Shown here one piece after another: positions 9,037 to 12,642 of a stretch of 12,642 nt of DNA. The notes under the pieces are model-generated. The model worked only from the letters and a program-made list of their open reading frames with translations. It was not told the DNA's origin and searched no databases. Every line of letters begins with the position of its first letter. Within the stretch, counting starts at the first letter, position 1. The position numbers were made by a program, and so were the translations under genes. Origin of the DNA: Candidatus Avoscillospira stercoripullorum (GTDB taxonomy: Bacteria > Bacillota > Clostridia > Oscillospirales > Oscillospiraceae); NCBI GenBank assembly GCA_018712905.1, contig DVGD01000036.1, forward strand, positions 1 through 12,642, in the 5' to 3' direction.

Positions 9037-9465
9037 ATGACATTGCAGCAGCATAAATGCAAGAATACCGTATTTGGTATTGTCTTTTTCCTTTTCTTTT
9101 TCCTGGGCGCCATATGTGGTGTGTTCCTGTTCCGCTGCCTCCAGCGCAGCGACAGCGCCTGGCTGGCGGCTTACTGTGCCGCGCTCTCCGGTGCCGGGAA
9201 CCTCTCCGGCGGAGCGCTTTTGCTGCTGCTATTGCGCCCTGTGGCGGTGGTGCTGGCGGTGGGTATGTTTCCCTTCGGCCACCGGCTGCTGCCCCTTCTC
9301 ATCTTTCTTCGCGGCTGCCTGATGGCTTATTCCTTCTCGGCATGCTTTATCAGTGGGCTGTCGCCCGAATTTGTGGTATTTCGCGGTTTCATTCTATTGC
9401 CGCTTTTTTATTTTTTCTGCCGCTGGGTCTATTCCATGCACGAAGCCCAGGGCACCTGCGCCTGA
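9037..9465 (+). CDS. Small SpoIIM-like (DUF95-type) membrane protein
   Basis: This 142-residue protein has about four membrane helices (roughly residues 11-34, 57-80, 83-107 and 112-132). The middle, LLLLRPVAVVLAVGMFPFG followed by LLPLLIFLRGCLMAYSFSACF, resembles the C-terminal core of SpoIIM/DUF95 proteins, where a hydrophobic stretch plus a short loop leads into a helix with a G-x-x-x-x-S/F pattern. SpoIIM, with SpoIID and SpoIIP, drives membrane migration during engulfment, but it is about 210 residues long, so this copy is short. Synteny supports the idea: as I recall, spoIIM lies just upstream of the xerD (ripX) region in Bacillus subtilis. I used the ATG at 9037 rather than the GTG just before it. 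xerD starts 42 bases downstream, probably in the same transcript. The family assignment is tentative. Confidence 0.6.
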   Translation: MTLQQHKCKNTVFGIVFFLFFFLGAICGVFLFRCLQRSDSAWLAAYCAALSGAGNLSGGALLLLLLRPVAVVLAVGMFPFGHRLLPLLIFLRGCLMAYSFSACFISGLSPEFVVFRGFILLPLFYFFCRWVYSMHEAQGTCA

Positions 9466-9507
9466 TCCCCATTCAGGCGGGAATTGCACCCACAAGAGGA
9501 TAAGACT

Positions 9508-10389
9508 ATGGCTGAGATTTTAGAAGAATACGAGGATTTCCTGGTAGAAACCAAGCACGCCTCCGGCAACACGGTGGCATCGTACATGCGGGATCTCCAT
9601 CAGTTCGTCGCATACCTGCAGGAGCTGTGCCTCCAGGTGCTGGACGTGGATCAGTCCTGCGTGAGCAACTATATGGACGCGCTCCACGAGAAGGGCAAGT
9701 CTGCCGCCACCATCTCCCGCTGTGTCGCTTCGCTCAAGAGCTTTTATAACTACGCCGTCTCCCGGGGGAAGAAGGACTCCAATCCCGTGGCCAACATCCA
9801 CGTGGAGAAGGCGGAAAAGAAGCTGCCGCAAATCCTCACCGGCAAAGAGGTGGAGCTGCTATTGGAGCAGCCCAAGTGCACCGATCTCAAGGGCTACCGG
9901 GATAAGGCCATGCTGGAGCTGCTCTATGCCACCGGCATTCGCGTCAGCGAGCTCATCAACTTAAACCTCACCGATGTGAACCTGCCCGGCGGCTTCATCC
10001 GCTGCGACTCCGGCGGCAAGGTGCGGATCATTCCGCTGTATCCCGCGGCTGTCAAGGCGCTCAGCGACTATATCCAGGACGTCCGCCCGAAGATGGTGGC
10101 CGATCCCATGGAGCCTTCGCTCTTTGTGAATGTCTCCGGGGAGCGCATGTCCCGCCAGGGCTTCTGGAAACTCATCAAATACTACCAGGAGAAGGCGCAG
10201 ATCGACAAGGACATCACGCCCCACACCCTGCGCCACAGCTTCGCGGCGCACCTGTTGGAGAACGGCGCCGATCTTCGCTCCATCCAGGAAATGCTTGGCC
10301 ACAGCGACATTTCCTCCACCCAGATCTACGCCCAGCTGGTCAAGCAAAACCTCAAGTCGGTATACCATAAGTACCATCCTCGCGCATAA
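9508..10389 (+). CDS. xerD: Site-specific tyrosine recombinase, XerD type
   Basis: Xer recombinases resolve chromosome dimers at dif near the replication terminus. The 293-residue length is normal for XerC/XerD. Residues about 1-95 form the SAM-like core-binding domain and about 108-285 the catalytic domain. Catalytic residues are complete: R145 (ATGIRVSEL), K171, H239 and R242 (HTLRHSFA), H265 (MLGHSDI) and Tyr274 (TQIYAQL). The lysine hairpin reads SGGKVRIIPL where GKGxKxRxVPL is usual, so it is slightly shorter. The ATG at 9508 has AAGAGGAT about seven bases upstream; an in-frame TTG at 9484 lacks a site. XerD is preferred over XerC because of the SpoIIM-like neighbour and the overall motif style, but the distinction is not certain. 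Confidence 0.9.
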   Translation: MAEILEEYEDFLVETKHASGNTVASYMRDLHQFVAYLQELCLQVLDVDQSCVSNYMDALHEKGKSAATISRCVASLKSFYNYAVSRGKKDSNPVANIHVEKAEKKLPQILTGKEVELLLEQPKCTDLKGYRDKAMLELLYATGIRVSELINLNLTDVNLPGGFIRCDSGGKVRIIPLYPAAVKALSDYIQDVRPKMVADPMEPSLFVNVSGERMSRQGFWKLIKYYQEKAQIDKDITPHTLRHSFAAHLLENGADLRSIQEMLGHSDISSTQIYAQLVKQNLKSVYHKYHPRA

Positions 10390-10396
10390 TTTCGAG

Positions 10397-10434
10397 AAAA
10401 ACGCCGTCTCTTTCCACAAAGAGGCGGCGTTTTT
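10397..10434. terminator. Bidirectional terminator between the two recombinase genes
   Basis: A 17-base stem with a CCAC loop and one T-G pair: AAAAACGCCG (10397-10406) with CGGCGTTTTT (10425-10434), and CTCTTT (10408-10413) with AAAGAG (10418-10423). The A and T runs at the two ends give a T tract in both directions, so it can stop both converging transcripts. Confidence 0.93.
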
Positions 10435-10465
10435 GCAATATTCAAAGCAGGGAAGGGGAGAGACG

Positions 10466-11452
10466 CTACTTTTTGATCTTGGAGAGGGGATTGGCCTCGG
10501 CGGCGATTTTCAGCTCGGTGCTTTCGATGTGGGTGTAGATCTGGGTGGTGTTGAGGTTTTCGTGCCCCAGCACCTCCTGGACGGTTTTTACATCCACGCC
10601 GTGGGAGAGCATCAGCGTGGCGGCGGTGTGGCGGAGCTTGTGGGCGGAAAACTGCGAGGCGTCCAGCCCGGCGGCCAGCAGATGCTTCTTCACCAGCCGG
10701 TGGACGGCGGTGACGCTGATGCGGTTTTTGTCCCGGGAGCCGAAGAGCGCCCGGTTGTCGGTGAGCACCATTTTGTTGCGTTCAGGGAGGTACGCGTCGA
10801 TGGCGGCCTTGCAGGCGGCGCCCATGTAGACGATGCGCTCCTTGTTGCCCTTGCCGACAACGCGAATCCGGTCTTCATAGACGTCGGTGAGGTTTAACCC
10901 CACTAACTCCGCCCGGCGAATCCCGCAGTTGAGAAAGAGCATCAAAATGGCGTAGTCCCGCTTGGCGTTGGGGCCATCCACGGCCTTTAACAGGCTGGTG
11001 CATTGCTCCAGGGTGAGATACCGGGGCAAGGACTTGCGGATTTTGGGAAACTCCATGTCCTGCACCGGGTTCACGTCCAGCTGCTTGGAATGGGTGAGAT
11101 ATTTATAGAAGGACTTGATGGACGAGAGCTTCCTGGCGCGTGCCGCAGAGCCGATGCCGGGATCGGCATGCTCCCGCTGGTCGGGAATGCGGTCGTTGGC
11201 GAGATAGGATAAAAAGTCGAAAATATCCGAAACGGAGATGGTCTCGATGAAGGCCAGATCCACATCTTTGATCTCGATGGTATTCAAATCGGTGTCGTAC
11301 GGCATTTCACGCTTGACCAGCACCATAAACCGCAGGAACATCCGAAGATCCAAATAGTATTCCTGAATGGTCTTGGCCGATTGGCCTTTGATGGTTTCGT
11401 GGTAAGATAAAAAGTCCTTTAAGATCTGCGGACAGTCGGCATAGCGGATCAT
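10466..11452 (-). CDS. Second tyrosine recombinase, XerC/integrase-like
   Basis: The 328-residue protein is a tyrosine recombinase with all catalytic residues: R179 (CGIRRAEL), K204 (GKGNKERIV), H271 and R274 (HKLRHTAA), H297 (LGHENL) and Tyr306 (TQIYTHI). The N-terminal core-binding domain (about 1-135) is longer than in XerC/XerD, with extra segments near residues 46-75 (IEIKDVDLAFIET) and 88-105. This recalls XerS or the larger single-Xer relatives, or a XerC partner of the neighbouring XerD. Either role is possible; a phage integrase is less likely because no phage genes are near. The ATG at 11452 has GGGAGG 11 bases upstream, a long but usable gap. The gene converges on xerD and shares its terminator. 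Its promoter overlaps a perfect palindrome, suggesting regulation or a recombination site. Confidence 0.9.
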   Translation of the reverse strand: MIRYADCPQILKDFLSYHETIKGQSAKTIQEYYLDLRMFLRFMVLVKREMPYDTDLNTIEIKDVDLAFIETISVSDIFDFLSYLANDRIPDQREHADPGIGSAARARKLSSIKSFYKYLTHSKQLDVNPVQDMEFPKIRKSLPRYLTLEQCTSLLKAVDGPNAKRDYAILMLFLNCGIRRAELVGLNLTDVYEDRIRVVGKGNKERIVYMGAACKAAIDAYLPERNKMVLTDNRALFGSRDKNRISVTAVHRLVKKHLLAAGLDASQFSAHKLRHTAATLMLSHGVDVKTVQEVLGHENLNTTQIYTHIESTELKIAAEANPLSKIKK

Positions 11453-11474
11453 AAATTAGAAAACCTCCCAGATC

Positions 11475-11487
11475 GGCCGAAGCGGCC
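11475..11487 (-). promoter_or_regulatory. Short GC hairpin in the leader of the second recombinase
   Basis: On the minus strand GGCCG and CGGCC pair around a CTT loop. It lies just after the predicted transcription start (about 11493) and six bases before the GGGAGG ribosome site (11469-11464). It could stabilise the mRNA 5' end; no further role is visible. Confidence 0.3.
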
Positions 11488-11499
11488 TTGGATGGCTTT

Positions 11500-11528
11500 A
11501 TGATAGCACACCTCTCCTATAAACGCAA
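11500..11528 (-). promoter_or_regulatory. Extended -10 promoter of the second recombinase
   Basis: On the minus strand TATCAT (11505-11500) is preceded by TGC (11508-11506), an extended -10. With 17-base spacing the -35 is TTGCGT (11528-11523), a partial match. That -35 lies inside the gene-proximal arm of the palindrome at 11522-11551, so a protein bound there would block the polymerase. Confidence 0.55.
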
Positions 11529-11551
11529 CAAAATTTTTATTTTGTTGCGTT
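11522..11551. repeat. Perfect inverted repeat, 13-base arms
   Basis: AACGCAACAAAAT (11522-11534) and ATTTTGTTGCGTT (11539-11551) are perfect inverse copies around TTTT. The arms are AT-rich at the centre and GC-containing outside. No T run suitable for termination follows in either direction. The size and overlap with the recombinase promoter fit an operator; an 11-base-arm, 8-base-centre reading also resembles a Xer or integrase core site. Confidence 0.75.
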
Positions 11552-11581
11552 AGACGGATCCAGGGATCCACCTCCCTAACC

Positions 11582-11669
11582 GCACCCGTAGGGGCGGCTA
11601 TCAGCCGCCCGCTGGAATCAAGTCACTTGCGCGGCGCGGGTCGATCGGAGATCGACCCCTACAGGGTGC
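11582..11669. mobile_element. MITE-like palindromic element
   Basis: The ends are near-perfect inverted repeats: GCACCCGTAGGGG (11582-11594) and CCCCTACAGGGTGC (11656-11669, one extra base). Inside are two perfect hairpins, GGGCGGCT/AGCCGCCC (11592-11599, 11603-11610) and GGGTCGATC/GATCGACCC (11638-11646, 11650-11658), each with a three-base loop. The central 27 bases are unpaired. There is no coding capacity and no clear target-site duplication. Similar GTAGGGGCG-type repeats are, from memory, scattered through gut Clostridia genomes. It sits between two minus-strand genes and could influence readthrough. Confidence 0.6.
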
Positions 11670-11706
11670 AGCCGAAATTTTCACCGCATTGTCCGTCCGC
11701 AGCCCC

Positions 11707-12642
11707 CTAGGAGGCCTGCAGGATTGCTGCGAGGGTTTCCGACTGCGTATCGGTGAGCACGAAGCAGCCGTCGTGGCAGAAGATTGCCTGGATGGACGGG
11801 AAAAAGTCCAGCTCCAGGGAAAAGCCCTGCGCCGTGGTCAGGCGCACAATCCGCTCGCCAGCCGTCCAAAGCGCCTGGGCTTTGTCATAGACCGATTCCG
11901 ATGGCGGACTGCTGTTGGATACCGTAATATTGCCTTCTCCATCCATCTCTGTAACCGGCTCCGACGGCGCCTCGCTGGCGGTAAAGACGCAGTGGCCTTC
12001 CGCCTCGCTATACCGCACATCGTCATTGCCATAGGCCGCGTACCAGGCGTCGGCAAAGCGGCGCTCTCCGGCCTCCTTGCCCTGGTTGACGACGGTGGAG
12101 AGAATGGCGAACATCGTGTCGATTTTTTGGGGATCCTCCAGGGTGTGCAGGGGCGTAAAATCCTTTTCCAGCACTTCCGCGGCAGCCAGGGAATCGGGCA
12201 GGCCGTAGACCTCCAGGAGCACGTTCATGCTCTCCCCTTCTTCCACCGAGACGGAAAGCGCCTCACAAAGGTAATAGGCATAGCCGCCCGGCGACGCCAC
12301 AATGCAAAGGGAATCCAGCGTGGGATAGGCGGCGGCGTGGTAGACGCTGCTGCCGATGAGCGTCTCGTCTTCGCAGGATGTCACGGCGCCCATGGGCTCT
12401 CCCAGGTCAGCCTCGGTGGGCGCTTCGGGAAGCTTGTACTTCTGCTTCTCCTCCCAGGTAAGGGGAAAATAGGTGGCGCCGGGCACCGCATCCATGGCAA
12501 AGCCGTAGGCAACTGCCTCCGTGTTGGTCGTGGAAGGCTGCCATCTCACGGAGGCCAGCACCGCCACCAGGCACAGGCAGGCAGCCAATACGCCCCACCT
12601 TCTCCAGTGGCGCACCTTGGCCTTCTCCCGCGCCTCCAGAAC
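11707..12642 (-). CDS. C-terminal part of a single-pass membrane protein (anti-sigma-factor-like layout), cut by the window edge
   Basis: The frame is open to the right edge, giving 311 residues without the true start; a GTG at 12615 is in frame but the coding pattern continues upstream (VLEAREKAKVRHWRRW). A basic stretch is followed by one membrane helix (GVLAACLCLVAVLASV), then a long, mainly acidic outer domain of about 275 residues. Features there are a tract rich in S, P and E (EAPSEPVTEMDGEG and NSSPPSES) and two cysteines near the C-terminus (FCHDGC, with the first C unpaired in sequence). A short cytosolic N-terminus plus one helix and an outer domain is the layout of many clostridial anti-sigma factors, but the diagnostic N-terminal part is outside the window. 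I recognise no catalytic motif. The product would be an envelope protein of unknown function. Confidence 0.75.
   Translation of the reverse strand, partial: VLEAREKAKVRHWRRWGVLAACLCLVAVLASVRWQPSTTNTEAVAYGFAMDAVPGATYFPLTWEEKQKYKLPEAPTEADLGEPMGAVTSCEDETLIGSSVYHAAAYPTLDSLCIVASPGGYAYYLCEALSVSVEEGESMNVLLEVYGLPDSLAAAEVLEKDFTPLHTLEDPQKIDTMFAILSTVVNQGKEAGERRFADAWYAAYGNDDVRYSEAEGHCVFTASEAPSEPVTEMDGEGNITVSNSSPPSESVYDKAQALWTAGERIVRLTTAQGFSLELDFFPSIQAIFCHDGCFVLTDTQSETLAAILQAS

Noticed and set aside
11563..11576. GGATCC repeated twice two bases apart between the palindrome and the MITE-like element
   Set aside because: A six-base palindrome repeated once is weak evidence; no sign of a target duplication or regulator site.

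Overview
The window looks like chromosomal DNA from a GC-rich, Gram-positive anaerobe of the class Clostridia, most likely Oscillospiraceae-like. The support is a SecA with a C-terminal zinc motif, a secreted protein ending in three S-layer homology (SLH) repeats, AAGGAGG-type ribosome sites, a possible SpoIIM relative next to a Xer recombinase, and a small palindromic repeat of a kind I recall from gut Clostridia. The taxonomic call is inference; no rRNA or tRNA gene is visible.

Left part (1-5943). secA lies at the left edge on the minus strand with its own extended -10 promoter. Upstream of it, also on the minus strand, is a tight three-gene operon in transcription order: an HSL-family alpha/beta hydrolase, an acyltransferase with the HxxxDG active-site motif, and a zinc-ribbon protein with about six membrane helices. 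Its genes are separated by 2 and 5 bases, so they are probably translated together. It reads like a lipid or ester modification module whose substrate is unknown. A 160-base divergent promoter region separates it from the next gene.

Middle (5944-9465). On the plus strand is a 746-residue exported protein with a phosphodiester glycosidase (NAGPA) domain, two probable Ig-like domains and three SLH repeats, closed by a strong terminator. A small four-helix membrane protein follows. Then comes a 363-base AT-rich island with two nested hairpins, short direct repeats, a good sigma-A promoter and a leader. The leader holds a 23-codon reading frame, a hairpin followed by five T, and a hairpin covering the ribosome site of the next gene, a short SpoIIM-like membrane protein.

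Right part (9508-12642). A XerD-type recombinase (plus strand) and a second, longer tyrosine recombinase (minus strand) converge on one bidirectional terminator. The promoter of the second overlaps a perfect inverted repeat with 13-base arms. Beyond it lie an 88-base MITE-like element made of two hairpins inside imperfect terminal inverted repeats, and then the C-terminal part of a single-pass membrane protein that runs off the right edge.

Most of the window is housekeeping or surface biology. The parts least explained by known genes are the three-gene esterase/acyltransferase/membrane operon, the structured leader at 8907-9036, and the palindrome in front of the second recombinase.
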